A DNA stretch of 64,000 bases, from NCBI RefSeq assembly GCF_031157315.1, contig NZ_JAVIFU010000006.1:1-64000 (forward strand). Direction: 5' to 3'. The notes under the pieces are model-generated. The model worked only from the letters and a program-made list of their open reading frames with translations. It searched no databases and was not told where the DNA came from. The first letter of the stretch is position 1. Each line of letters opens with the position of its first letter. Below are positions 27,861-36,285 of the stretch, piece after piece. The DNA comes from Paenibacillus sp. LHD-38 (GTDB taxonomy: Bacteria > Bacillota > Bacilli > Paenibacillales > Paenibacillaceae). Both the position numbers and the translations under genes were made by a program.

Positions 27861-27904
27861 CAAATTTCTTCTAGTTATCGTCATCTATACAGCTGGGGGA
27901 GACT

Positions 27905-28354
27905 TTGAAGAAAATATTTCTTGTACTTGTATTCGTTCATATTGTCTTGATGGGTTGTTCATTTCAAGATAATCCTAACGAAGATGTCGAGGTTGAATCG
28001 GATATTCCATTTCAAATTGTCAATAACGTGCAATTTAACTTTTGGATTAAAGAAAAAGCGCCACAGGGCATATGGTTTAGCGAAACGATGGCTAACACGA
28101 GGAACAAAAGTAGGGTCGAGCGGTTTGACTACGGAGACAAAACTTACTTATTGATTTCTAGTGGGGAAAAGCCAACTGGTTTCTATGAAGTGGTGTTGAA
28201 GAAAGTTATTAATGAGGAGGATTTCATTAAAATTTTTGTTGAAGATAGACCGCCTCAACGTGATGAGGTTCCTGATGTGATGGAAAATCCACGACTGCTC
28301 ATGTTTTTTGAACGTACGGATAAAGAAATTCTCCTGGAATGGCCATTAAGCTAA
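27905..28354 (+). CDS. Lipoprotein of unknown function
   Basis: 149 aa, TTG start 5 nt after GGGGGAG. Signal peptide with lipobox LMGC (Cys about residue 18). The mature part has no recognised domain (QFNFWIKEKAPQGIWFSETM). The TAA stop lies inside the next repeat (AGCTAACGG). Confidence 0.6.
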   Translation: MKKIFLVLVFVHIVLMGCSFQDNPNEDVEVESDIPFQIVNNVQFNFWIKEKAPQGIWFSETMANTRNKSRVERFDYGDKTYLLISSGEKPTGFYEVVLKKVINEEDFIKIFVEDRPPQRDEVPDVMENPRLLMFFERTDKEILLEWPLS

Positions 28355-28374
28355 CGGGCAGGATAGTTCAATCG
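28349..28374 (+). repeat. Cassette repeat (half 2 only)
   Basis: AGCTAACGGGCAGGATAGTT with no half 1 or hairpin in front. It may be the product of a deletion between two halves. Confidence 0.75.
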
Positions 28375-28472
28375 TTTCGTGAGTACCTTCAAGCATATAA
28401 ATTCACGAAAGCAGGAAAGTACAGGAACCATATGGAATAAATATACAAATAAACCGTTGAAGGGGTCGTGAA

Positions 28473-28961
28473 ATGGAGTTTCCTACACATATTGTATCGG
28501 CAGGCGGAATTGTAGAAGATGGAAATGGAAATATCCTACTAGTAAAAGCTCATGATGATGGCTGGGTATTTCCTGGTGGAATTACTGAAGTTGGTGAAAA
28601 TCTGATTAACGGTGTGATTCGTGAAATCAAAGAGGAAAGTGGAATAGATGCGACCGTAAGCCATTTGATTAACATTGTTTCTAATACAGGTTTACATAAG
28701 TGGTATGACGGCGTGACGGATGTCCCTACGAAGGTCATGTTTGATTTTGTGTGTAAAGCTGAGGGAGGAGAGTTAACTACCTCTGATGAAACAAGCGACT
28801 GTCGTTGGGTTCCAAAGGATAAGGTCTTGGAATTCCTTACTCTACCATTTATTCGAATTCGCTATGAAAGTTATTTGAATTTTAACGGCTCGGTGAATTA
28901 TATTGAGTATACTACTCCGACAACGTCAGAATGTAATGTCAAGCTTCAAAGGCGTGTTTAG
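28473..28961 (+). CDS. NUDIX hydrolase
   Basis: 162 aa. The Nudix box is complete: GGITEVGENLINGVIREIKE followed by ESGI (Gx5Ex7REUxEExGU, about residues 35-57), which binds magnesium and hydrolyses a nucleoside-diphosphate-X substrate. N-terminal AGGIVEDGNGNILLVK is typical. The substrate is unknown. It is a common cargo type in cassette arrays. Confidence 0.88.
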   Translation: MEFPTHIVSAGGIVEDGNGNILLVKAHDDGWVFPGGITEVGENLINGVIREIKEESGIDATVSHLINIVSNTGLHKWYDGVTDVPTKVMFDFVCKAEGGELTTSDETSDCRWVPKDKVLEFLTLPFIRIRYESYLNFNGSVNYIEYTTPTTSECNVKLQRRV

Positions 28962-28993
28962 TTGTACGAGGGCTCGTGTTTTAAAAATCTTTG

Positions 28994-29086
28994 AACTAAC
29001 GGGGAACGATAGTGGAATAACACACATGAAGAGCAGGCGCTGCGATGCCTGCTCTTTTTATTGAACTAACGGGCAGGATAGCGCAA
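28994..29086 (+). repeat. Cassette repeat (complete)
   Basis: Half 1 AACTAACGGGGAACGATAGT, hairpin GAGCAGGC-GCTGCGAT-GCCTGCTC, half 2 AACTAACGGGCAGGATAGC. Inner arms TAGTGGAATAA and TTATTGAACTA pair at 9 of 11 positions. Confidence 0.85.
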
Positions 29087-29132
29087 CAATAATCACTCTA
29101 TTTTCGTTCTAATACAGAAAGGGGGATTTAAT

Positions 29133-29858
29133 ATTTATAACCTAATAAAGAGATTTATTATTGGAATCTCACTGACGGTATTTTTACTATCGGGTTGCGC
29201 AACTGTTGAAAAGGATTCTGTCAATAACATATACCAAGATAGCCGAAAACAAGCAATAGTAATTACTGAAGACACAATGACAGGCTATTTGCTGCACATT
29301 GATACAAAAACACGTGTTGTTAGTTTAAATATTTCAAAATGGGTGAACCGAGGTAAAACGAAAGTTAATGATATGATGCATTCGAAAAAAATCACATATA
29401 ATGAGAACACCATTTTTCAGGATGAGCATGGCTCGGTCGTCCATCCAGTGGATTTCAAGATAGGCGAGAAATTAGCTGTGTTGCCAACACCAGATGCCGC
29501 AAGCTCAAGTGATGAAACAGTATCTGTTGCAGATAAAGTCATTCAATTGACGATGTCAAAAGAAGAGAAGTTAGAACGTTTTTTAGCTAGCAGTGACAAT
29601 TTTCATACTGTTGTGCTTTATGAAGAAGGCACAACGCCACCATACGATGAAATTGACTTCGAGAAACACGTTCCCGAATCATTCGCGGGAGGCATTTCGT
29701 GGGTTCCTTACATTGAAGGATTGGCAGTGGATTATAAAGAAGAACTCGGTTTGGAGAAGCTGCCAATGATTTTGGTTTTTGACCGAAATGGATTAGTTTT
29801 TCAAACTGAAACTTTGGAGCAATTGAAATTATGTCCGACGAAAGTCGTTAAAAGCTGA
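29133..29858 (+). CDS. Lipoprotein of unknown function with a probable rare ATT start
   Basis: 241 aa if initiated at ATT 29133, which lies 7 nt after GGGGG and gives a full lipoprotein signal peptide (NLIKRFIIGISLTVFLLSGC). The first ATG of the frame is at 29277, well inside the mature part, and would lose the signal. The mature domain is about 215 aa with no recognised family (MTGYLLHIDTKTRVVSLNIS ... FAGGISWVPYIEG). A start at ATT is known but rare (for example infC). Confidence 0.6.
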   Translation: MYNLIKRFIIGISLTVFLLSGCATVEKDSVNNIYQDSRKQAIVITEDTMTGYLLHIDTKTRVVSLNISKWVNRGKTKVNDMMHSKKITYNENTIFQDEHGSVVHPVDFKIGEKLAVLPTPDAASSSDETVSVADKVIQLTMSKEEKLERFLASSDNFHTVVLYEEGTTPPYDEIDFEKHVPESFAGGISWVPYIEGLAVDYKEELGLEKLPMILVFDRNGLVFQTETLEQLKLCPTKVVKS

Positions 29859-29880
29859 TAGTCAATATGCCTCCTCTGTT

Positions 29881-29975
29881 AAACTAACGGAGAACGATAG
29901 TTCAATCAAAATAGGGGCAGTTTGCTGCGGCAGCTGCTCCTTGTTCATTAAGCTAAATGGCAGAATAGTGGAATA
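29881..29975 (+). repeat. Cassette repeat (complete)
   Basis: Half 1 AACTAACGGAGAACGATAGTT, GGGCAG...CTGCTCC hairpin, half 2 AGCTAAATGGCAGAATAGTG (core partly changed). Confidence 0.8.
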
Positions 29976-30055
29976 TTTTTCATATATCGATGCTAGGAAA
30001 GGAGTGTTACAATTCCTTAGTAAGCAGTATAGCACTACATTAGAGGAGCTGTTAC

Positions 30056-30592
30056 ATGGCAACATTTTTTAAAGTTAAACCAAAATGGATAATCACTGTA
30101 CTTTTTATTGCTTTCACATGGAGTCTAAGTATAAATTGGCTTAACCATCAAACCTTAGTCAAACATACGGAGGAAGTTTTAGAAAGATACTCCTTATCTT
30201 TGGTCACCACTCAACAAGCTTTGAATTCTAGTGTTAATGGAGATCCCAAGACAAGTGATCAGTATCTGAATACGGCAAGGGAGTACTTAGCAATAGCAAT
30301 TGAAACGGCAGTATTATTGGGGAAAATGGATGGAAAATATCATCTTAATAACCAAGGAGATATATATCAAACAGTACCTTATGAATTGCGGTGGTTGTTG
30401 AATGACGCTATTAACTCAAAGGATAAGGAGAAATCTCTCCAAATCGCTAATGAAGCTTTTGTCATCTTTTCAAAAAATTTTGATAGCACAACTTTGAAAG
30501 ACCCCGACTCATTTCGTATTCAATACCTTAACACACGGGCGCAATGGCAGAGTTTGAACCTTAAAGAAGCAGGTCTTTCTTTGCCTTCGTAA
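30056..30592 (+). CDS. Membrane-anchored protein of unknown function
   Basis: 178 aa. One N-terminal helix (about residues 11-28, WIITVLFIAFTWSLSIN), then a soluble helical domain (SLVTTQQALNSSVNGDPKTS). GAGGAG lies 8 nt before the ATG. No family recognised. Confidence 0.55.
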   Translation: MATFFKVKPKWIITVLFIAFTWSLSINWLNHQTLVKHTEEVLERYSLSLVTTQQALNSSVNGDPKTSDQYLNTAREYLAIAIETAVLLGKMDGKYHLNNQGDIYQTVPYELRWLLNDAINSKDKEKSLQIANEAFVIFSKNFDSTTLKDPDSFRIQYLNTRAQWQSLNLKEAGLSLPS

Positions 30593-30637
30593 AGAATTTA
30601 TTCGAGAGTACGGATGGTATTGAACTACGGACTGCTT

Positions 30638-30734
30638 TCAACTAACGGGTACGATAGTTGAAAGCGCCAAGGGAGCAGGCCACTGCGGCAGTTGCTCCCT
30701 TTCTGCATTGAAGTAAAGGGCAGGATAGTTGAGG
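30638..30734 (+). repeat. Cassette repeat (complete)
   Basis: Half 1 CAACTAACGGGTACGATAGTTG (self-pairing CAACTA/TAGTTG), hairpin GGGAGCAG...TTGCTCCC, half 2 AAGTAAAGGGCAGGATAGTT. Confidence 0.82.
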
Positions 30735-30815
30735 AATAAATGGTAACAAATACCTAGAACGTGATACAATTAAAAAGGTTGATTTTATGAATGAGTGATA
30801 TATGGAGGTATTCTT

Positions 30816-31109
30816 ATGTCAAAAAAATCAATATTAATAATTCTATCAATGACGATTTTAATTGGTGCAGCTGGAATATTTTATTATGATAATACATTTG
30901 CTCGAAGTATTGCCTTAGTTACTGTAACAGAAAAAGGAAATGATTTTATTATGATTCAGAAAGCGAATGGAACGGTAGAAAAAATTAAAACAAAAGAATT
31001 AGTAATGCCATTAATAGAGGTAGGTGAGTTTTATTTTATTACTTATTATAGTAATAAACTTCGTTCTCCGTTTTTAAAAAGCATCGAACCTTCAGAAGCA
31101 AGTTTCTAA
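30816..31109 (+). CDS. Small membrane-anchored protein (97 aa)
   Basis: One N-terminal hydrophobic segment (ILIILSMTILIGAAGIFYY) and a short extracellular beta-rich part (VTVTEKGNDFIMIQKANGTV). TGGAGG lies 8 nt before ATG 30816. Reminiscent of YxeA/DUF3139-like small exported proteins, but I cannot assign it. Confidence 0.55.
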   Translation: MSKKSILIILSMTILIGAAGIFYYDNTFARSIALVTVTEKGNDFIMIQKANGTVEKIKTKELVMPLIEVGEFYFITYYSNKLRSPFLKSIEPSEASF

Positions 31110-31130
31110 CCTATTTCTTACCTATCGTTG

Positions 31131-31221
31131 CGCTAACGGAGAACGATAGTTGAACAATCAAGGAGCAGTTTGCTACGGCAGCTGCTCCATTTCTTTATTA
31201 AGCTAAACGAGCAGTTTAGCT
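31131..31221 (+). repeat. Cassette repeat (complete)
   Basis: Half 1 CGCTAACGGAGAACGATAGTT, hairpin GGAGCAG...CTGCTCC, half 2 AGCTAAACGAGCAGTTTAGCT with AGCTAAA/TTTAGCT pairing. Confidence 0.82.
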
Positions 31222-31355
31222 TATTGGGTGGTCTTGAGTTAGTGGCGGTTTATACCGTTTCCCACAATCTGGCGAACATTCATTAAGCAACATTTAAACT
31301 GGATGCCACGTCTTAACAATCAACAAAAGAAACAAAACAAAATGGTGAGGTAAAA

Positions 31356-31988
31356 ATGATTATCAAAAAAGCGATGTTGTTTTTGGTATTTATCGTGATT
31401 CTAACCGCTTGTGGAATGTCAGAACAGAAAACAAAATTAGACACACCTCAAGTTGAAGAAAAGAAAAATCTTCCACCTAAGAAGGCAGAAGCAGGAGTAA
31501 TAGATGATTTGATTGCTTTCCAACAAGATGTAAGATCAGTAATTGAAGAAGAGTTGGTTAAGCAATATCCAACGAAGCATCCTGATTCTGGTGAAACAGA
31601 AGTGGATAATGAAGCGTTGTTGGAAGATCTAGTATGGTATTGGGATAATGATAATAAAAAGGTCATTTTCAAGGTTTATCATGAAAACTCCCCTAAATGG
31701 AAAGAAGCGCGGAAGCATATTGAAGAACGTTTAGGTGAGATGGTTGTAATCAAGCAAGCCACTAAAAACCTTAAAATGTTGAAGGATTTGGTTGAACCAG
31801 TAACTGATTTCCTCAAAACAAAGAATATTAAAAAAGATATGAGCGTAAGCTGGAGTCCAATTGAGGAAAAGGTTATCGTTAAGGTGGATGATCTAACTCA
31901 AGAATTAGAAAATGAAATTAGTTCAAAGTTCGGAAGCGACAATGTTACAGTTGAAGAAATGCCTGATCGTAATGCTCAAGATACCTAA
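31356..31988 (+). CDS. Lipoprotein of unknown function (family A paralogue)
   Basis: 210 aa; lipobox LTAC (Cys about residue 18). The central domain (FQQDVRSVIEEELVKQYPTK ... WDNDNKKVIFKVYHENS) is homologous to that of the lipoprotein at 22718-23584 but it lacks that protein's C-terminal extension. A Lys/Glu-rich linker follows the lipid anchor. Cytosolic function is excluded by the signal peptide; role unknown. Confidence 0.7.
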   Translation: MIIKKAMLFLVFIVILTACGMSEQKTKLDTPQVEEKKNLPPKKAEAGVIDDLIAFQQDVRSVIEEELVKQYPTKHPDSGETEVDNEALLEDLVWYWDNDNKKVIFKVYHENSPKWKEARKHIEERLGEMVVIKQATKNLKMLKDLVEPVTDFLKTKNIKKDMSVSWSPIEEKVIVKVDDLTQELENEISSKFGSDNVTVEEMPDRNAQDT

Positions 31989-32064
31989 GTTAGAAGTTAT
32001 CCATTTACATTTGTTGTCGTCGTCATACCGTTTGGCCATCGATCCGCCTGAGGCATTTTGCATT

Positions 32065-32160
32065 AAACTAACGGGGAACGATAGTGGAATAAACAGGGAG
32101 CAGATTGCCGAGGCAGCTTCTCCCTGTTTTCATTGAGCTAAAAGGCAGGATAGTTGAATC
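32065..32160 (+). repeat. Cassette repeat (complete)
   Basis: Half 1 AACTAACGGGGAACGATAGTG, inner hairpin with CAGGGAG/CTCCCTG, half 2 AGCTAAAAGGCAGGATAGTTG. The long inner arm (AAACAGGGAG paired with CTCCCTGTTT) extends the stem from half 1 to half 2. Confidence 0.82.
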
Positions 32161-32197
32161 AATTACGGGCATTAAATTACCAAAAACTTTGTTCAGA

Positions 32198-32575
32198 TTA
32201 GTTGGGAATAACATTAATGTCTTTCATAAAGCGGATCGGAGGATTGGATTCGAACTGATGGGATGAATCCCACTTTACCTCAACGTTCTGGCCAATGTTT
32301 ATTTTGTTGTATATTTCTTCTGATAAAGTGTACCAAGATGAATCATTTTGTGATCTTGCCAAGCTTTCTAATTCTTTCAAGGACATTTTTTCGTAGGCAA
32401 ATCCTTCTGTTTTAGGAATTAGTAAAAATCTAAATTTTTCGTTCATTACATCTTTATAAACAATTGTTCCAAGGGAAGTGCTTATATTGTCTGAATTGGT
32501 AACACCGTTGATTGTGCAACCCGATATAAAAAGCACTAGAATTATAAGACCATATGGCAAAATTCCTAATTTCAT
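32198..32575 (-). CDS. Lipoprotein of unknown function, minus strand
   Basis: 125 aa; ATG 32575 preceded by AAGGAGGG; signal peptide ending in lipobox ISGC. The mature part is 100 aa with no recognised domain (SLGTIVYKDVMNEKFRFLLI). It fills the interval between two cassette repeats but in inverse orientation, so cassette genes need not follow the array direction. Confidence 0.65.
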   Translation of the reverse strand: MKLGILPYGLIILVLFISGCTINGVTNSDNISTSLGTIVYKDVMNEKFRFLLIPKTEGFAYEKMSLKELESLARSQNDSSWYTLSEEIYNKINIGQNVEVKWDSSHQFESNPPIRFMKDINVIPN

Positions 32576-32685
32576 TGTCGATCCCTCCTTAAACATAGGT
32601 TACTTTATAACGGAGTTAGATCTAAATTTGTTGCATGGTAAGTTAATTTGGAAGAAAATACAAAGATAAATGAAATTACCATTAT

Positions 32686-32714
32686 TACGCTAACGGGTAA
32701 CGATTGCTTAATAA
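32686..32714 (+). repeat. Cassette repeat (half 1 only)
   Basis: CGCTAACGGGTAACGATTGCTTAA; no hairpin or half 2 follows. Confidence 0.7.
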
Positions 32715-32780
32715 TTTGAAGAGTCTGATAATCTAATTAAGCGTGAATTAATTAATTACTTCGTGCATTAGGAGGCGAAA

Positions 32781-33248
32781 ATGGAATACACAATAAGAAT
32801 GGCCAAGAAAAGTGACTTAGATGGTTTATGCAAAATTAGAAATAATAAAGATTTATTCGTTAGGTATTTTAAGCAAAATGAAGATAAAGAAGTATGTCTG
32901 GTAGTTGCTGAAAAGGATAATACAATTTTAGGTTTTGGTGTTCTTAAATTAAAAGGCTGTTTGAGCCCCAAACTAAGTGACCTCTACGTAAAGGAAACAT
33001 ATCGGGGAATTGGCGTAGGTTCGGATTTAATAAGATATCGTGAGAAAATTACAAGTGATATGGGATATTCTAATTTGTTCGTTAGTGTTGACCCCATAGA
33101 GAATCCAAAGATGATAAAGCTTATTACAAAGCTCGGTTACAGCGCCATTAGCGAGCCATACATAAAATCCGCTATTTTCTATAACGATGAGGGGTCGGCT
33201 TATGAAAAAACTTATACAAGAATTGATTTGAAGAAGTTGTTAACCTAA
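32781..33248 (+). CDS. GNAT N-acetyltransferase
   Basis: 155 aa. Acetyl-CoA binding motif YRGIGVGSDLIRYRE (about residues 74-88; Q/RxxGxG/A), preceded by DLYVKETYRG and followed by the NPKMIKLITKLGY element of the GNAT fold. TAGGAGG precedes the start. The substrate is unknown. The TAA stop overlaps the following repeat (CCTAATGGG). Confidence 0.85.
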   Translation: MEYTIRMAKKSDLDGLCKIRNNKDLFVRYFKQNEDKEVCLVVAEKDNTILGFGVLKLKGCLSPKLSDLYVKETYRGIGVGSDLIRYREKITSDMGYSNLFVSVDPIENPKMIKLITKLGYSAISEPYIKSAIFYNDEGSAYEKTYTRIDLKKLLT

Positions 33249-33310
33249 TGGGTAACGATAGTTGAATAACACACATGATGAGCAGGTGCTACGGTGGCCT
33301 GCTCATTTTA
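33243..33310 (+). repeat. Cassette repeat (half 1 plus hairpin)
   Basis: CCTAATGGGTAACGATAGTTG and hairpin TGAGCAGGTGCTACGGTGGCC-TGCTCA. Half 2 is missing, suggesting a deletion. Confidence 0.78.
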
Positions 33311-33379
33311 TTATTTGCTTTGAAGATAAGGTTATGGAAAATAAGTGGTAAAATGATGTCTAGTAGGGGGGAAGAATCG

Positions 33380-33895
33380 ATGTGCAAAGTATTAGTTATG
33401 TTGTGTACACTAGTACTTACTTCTTGTTCAAGTATGCATCTAAAAAATGTAGAAGAAGTCAATATATCTAGTGTAATAGACATACCTGATGATGACATAG
33501 CAATAATTTTGAATGCGGCCAAGGATAAGTTGCTTCCTGGATTTGCAGGTGTTTATAAGAACAATGCTGACCAACTTATAATTGGATTGGTCGAGGGTAG
33601 TGAAGAAACCCGTCAAATGATATTGAATATGGCAATGAAAGATGACAAAATTCTATTCTTTTCAGCTCAGTTCACGAAAGATGAATTAGAACTCCAGATG
33701 GAACGTCTTAACAAAGAACTGCCTAATTTACAAAAGAAAGGGCTGGTGTTTAACGATTTTGGTATTTCCACTAAGGATAACAGACTGGTAGTTAATGTAC
33801 CGCGAGATGATTTAACGAATTTCGAATTAATTACCGAGGTAATTGAAAAGAAATACATCCTTTTTAGGGTTACTGAAGAATGGAGGGAATTTTAA
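33380..33895 (+). CDS. Lipoprotein of unknown function
   Basis: 171 aa; ATG 33380 after GGGGGGAAG; lipobox LTSC (Cys about residue 15). The mature part has alpha/beta composition (DDDIAIILNAAKDKLLPGF ... LVVNVPRDDLTNFELITEV) that loosely resembles the second half of the family A lipoproteins in this array; homology is uncertain. Confidence 0.6.
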   Translation: MCKVLVMLCTLVLTSCSSMHLKNVEEVNISSVIDIPDDDIAIILNAAKDKLLPGFAGVYKNNADQLIIGLVEGSEETRQMILNMAMKDDKILFFSAQFTKDELELQMERLNKELPNLQKKGLVFNDFGISTKDNRLVVNVPRDDLTNFELITEVIEKKYILFRVTEEWREF

Positions 33896-34139
33896 GCAAG
33901 ACCGACAGAAGACTTCCGATAATAACATTTTAAACATTGTAACCTGACTGTTACTCGATTCACATGTTGCTCCTGGTTTCGGATGGCAACTTAGACATTA
34001 CGGGTAATGAAACGGGAGCTAATTGAACTAAAGGGCATTTATGTTTGAAAGATTAAGCAGCGAACCTTAATCAACACATTGAAAAATTCGCCAATTTATA
34101 GTATAAACATTTAGTTGAATTTGAAAGGGGGCTTGCAAA

Positions 34140-34834
34140 TTGAAAGTTGGAATTGTTGGTGACATTAGTCCAGAATATCCTTCACAGATTGCTACTAACA
34201 ATGCTCTTATGCATTCATCTAGGAAATTAGGGGTATTTGTTGAGTATGAGTGGATTCCCACAGCGACAATAAGTGAAAAAATGGATACCATCAAGGAGAC
34301 GTATCAAGGTTTTTGGATAGGCCCAGGGGTTCCCGATTCTATTGATGGGGTACTGAGCATTATTCAATATGCCCGCGAAAACAATGTACCATTGTTAGGA
34401 ACATGCGGTGGGTTTCAATTCATCATTATGGAATATGCAAGAAATAAAATGATGTTGGAGAATGCAGGGCTGAAGAACGAGATCCCCACTCAAACCAATT
34501 AATTATTATTAAACTAGCTTGCTCATTAGTTGACCAAAAAGGTGAAGTCATAGTAAAGAATTCCTCAAGAATATTTGAGATTTATCAAATGGAAAATGTA
34601 ATCGAACAGTTCAGATGTAGCTATGGACTTAGTCCAGAATATGAAAAACAAATTCATGAAGCTGGATTAAGAATAGTCGGAACAGATTCCATGGGGAACC
34701 CAAGAATTATTGAACTACCTGAGCATAAATTCTTCATCGGCACGTTATTTGTTCCTCAATTAAGTTCCACATTGGATTCCACACACTGCATCGTTAATTC
34801 CTTTATTACACAGTCTTTAACAAGCGTTAAATGA
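34140..34834 (+). pseudogene. CTP-synthase-like class I glutamine amidotransferase, frameshifted
   Basis: Two frames encode one protein. The first (34140-34502) has the start MKVGIVGDISPEYPSQIATN and the nucleophile elbow GTCGGFQ with PGVPDSIDGVL before it. The second (from about 34470) continues AEERDPHSNQ, LACSLV, EIYQMENVIEQFRCSYGLSP and the C-terminal FFIGTLFVPQLSS. This matches small PyrG-glutaminase-like proteins. One base appears to be missing (or two extra) in the GGG run at about 34467-34469. A sequencing error is the alternative to a true pseudogene. Confidence 0.72.
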
Positions 34835-34844
34835 GGTAGATGAT

Positions 34845-34868
34845 TAAGCTAACGGGCAGGTTGGTTTT
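34845..34868 (+). repeat. Cassette repeat (half 2 only)
   Basis: AAGCTAACGGGCAGGTTGGTTT, directly after the broken amidotransferase gene. A weak related core (ACTAAAGGGCATT) also occurs near 34027. Confidence 0.65.
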
Positions 34869-34955
34869 GAAAGGAAATAAAGGTTTTTACAGTAAACTTA
34901 TAAAAGGAATTACTAAAAAATTTCGACATTACAAATCTGCTATGGGGGGATTCGC

Positions 34956-35465
34956 TTGGCTGAGGAAGTTGTTATTAAAGAATATACTCCAGAATGGCTT
35001 CAAGAGTTTGAGAAAGAGAAGGCGAAGATACGCCAAACTCTGAAATACAATATAGTTTATATTGAACACATAGGAAGTACCTCGGTAGTCGGATTACCAT
35101 CTAAACCAATATTGGACATTGCTGTTGGTGTGAATCATCTTGATGAAGCAGATTCATTTATAGAACCTTTGAGTAAGCTTGATTACGAATATGTTCATAA
35201 ATTGGAGTTTCCCAATCGTCGTTTTTTTCGTAAAGGAGAATGGCGAAAAGGAACACATCACCTTCACGTATATGAATTAAACAGTGACGAATGGAAAAAT
35301 ACCCTTTTATTTCGTGATTACCTCAGAAGCCATCCAGAGAAAGTATTAGAATATGCCAAACTTAAGAAACATCTTGCATCCAGATATCCAAAAGATAGAG
35401 TGGCTTACATTGAAATGAAAGCACCATTCATTCAATCGGTTATAGAATTGGCAAAGAAACGTTGA
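34956..35465 (+). CDS. GrpB/UPF0157 family protein (nucleotidyltransferase fold)
   Basis: 169 aa, TTG start after GGGGGGA. The sequence VIKEYTPEWLQEFEKEK, IEHIGSTSVVGLPSKPILDI (nucleotidyltransferase-like GS..S...D) and the FFRKGEWRKGTHHLHVY strand are characteristic of the GrpB/UPF0157 family. Substrates are unknown; members are frequent on mobile DNA. The TGA stop immediately precedes a cassette repeat. Confidence 0.85.
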   Translation: MAEEVVIKEYTPEWLQEFEKEKAKIRQTLKYNIVYIEHIGSTSVVGLPSKPILDIAVGVNHLDEADSFIEPLSKLDYEYVHKLEFPNRRFFRKGEWRKGTHHLHVYELNSDEWKNTLLFRDYLRSHPEKVLEYAKLKKHLASRYPKDRVAYIEMKAPFIQSVIELAKKR

Positions 35466-35557
35466 ACTAACGGGTAACGTTAGCTCAATAAATAAAAGAG
35501 ACGGCAGCCTTTATTAGTGGCTGCCGTTTTCTCAACTAACGGGCAGGATAGTTTAAT
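35465..35557 (+). repeat. Cassette repeat (complete)
   Basis: Half 1 ACTAACGGGTAACGTTAGC, hairpin ACGGCAGCC...GGCTGCCGT, half 2 AACTAACGGGCAGGATAGTTT. The outer ACTA of half 1 pairs better with TAGT at the end of half 2 than with its own TAGC, favouring the attC-like long fold. Confidence 0.85.
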
Positions 35558-35699
35558 AGCATACTGCTCCTTATTTTATTTGCAGAATAAACGGATAAAC
35601 GCTAAATCCATGTATTACCTGTTTAACGGTCGCAACATTCAATTGATTCGACCGTCTATATAATATTAGAATGTGTTCAATTACAATGGAGGAATTAAG

Positions 35700-36083
35700 A
35701 TGAGAAAAACATTTTTGGTATTAATTATTGCTGTATTTGGATTGATAATTGGATGCAGTAATCAATCAGAAAAGGGTGATTATATCATTAGAAAAGAAAT
35801 TGGAAATGTAAACGACAGTAATATTTCTATGATATTAGTAGCAAAGAATATTTCTGAAGAAGAATCAAAAACGAAATCCCAATCTGATTTTATGAAAGAG
35901 GGAACTGATTTAATGTATTATCACATAGAAGATGAAAATTTGTACGAAGACCTTACTATTGGCGAAAGGGTAAGTGTAGAAGCAAAAACGTTTACGATGG
36001 ATGGAAAAGAAGTGTCACATGTAATGCAATCGAATCCACCACAAACAGTGGCAGGTGAAATTATTAGACATTCAAAAAAATAG
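35700..36083 (+). CDS. Lipoprotein of unknown function (family C)
   Basis: 127 aa; TGGAGG before ATG 35700; lipobox IIGC (Cys about residue 18). The C-terminal part (EDLTIGERVSVEAKTFTMDG ... VSHVMQSNPPQTVAGEIIR) looks like a DUF3221-type beta-barrel. A truncated paralogue lies at 26307-26468. Confidence 0.68.
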   Translation: MRKTFLVLIIAVFGLIIGCSNQSEKGDYIIRKEIGNVNDSNISMILVAKNISEEESKTKSQSDFMKEGTDLMYYHIEDENLYEDLTIGERVSVEAKTFTMDGKEVSHVMQSNPPQTVAGEIIRHSKK

Positions 36084-36102
36084 TAAACGCAGAACAATTA
36101 TT

Positions 36103-36196
36103 ACGCTAACGGGAAACGATAGTTCAATAAAGACACGGAGGCAGCCGATCACAATCATCGGCTGCCTTTTCCACGCTAACGGGCAGTTTAACGCAA
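36103..36196 (+). repeat. Cassette repeat (complete)
   Basis: Half 1 CGCTAACGGGAAACGATAGTT, hairpin GGCAGCCGATcacaATCGGCTGCC (perfect), half 2 CGCTAACGGGCAGTTTAACG. Confidence 0.85.
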
Positions 36197-36285
36197 TATT
36201 AGTCGTTTTGGATGGTCTGCTATGATACAATTAATTCCAGATACTTAATTCTTGCTGGCTCTTTAAGTCACTGGAGGAAAATCGG

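Noticed and set aside
34840-35043. 67-codon basic frame overlapping the grpB-like gene
   Set aside because: Starts in a cassette repeat and runs out of frame into GrpB; shadow.
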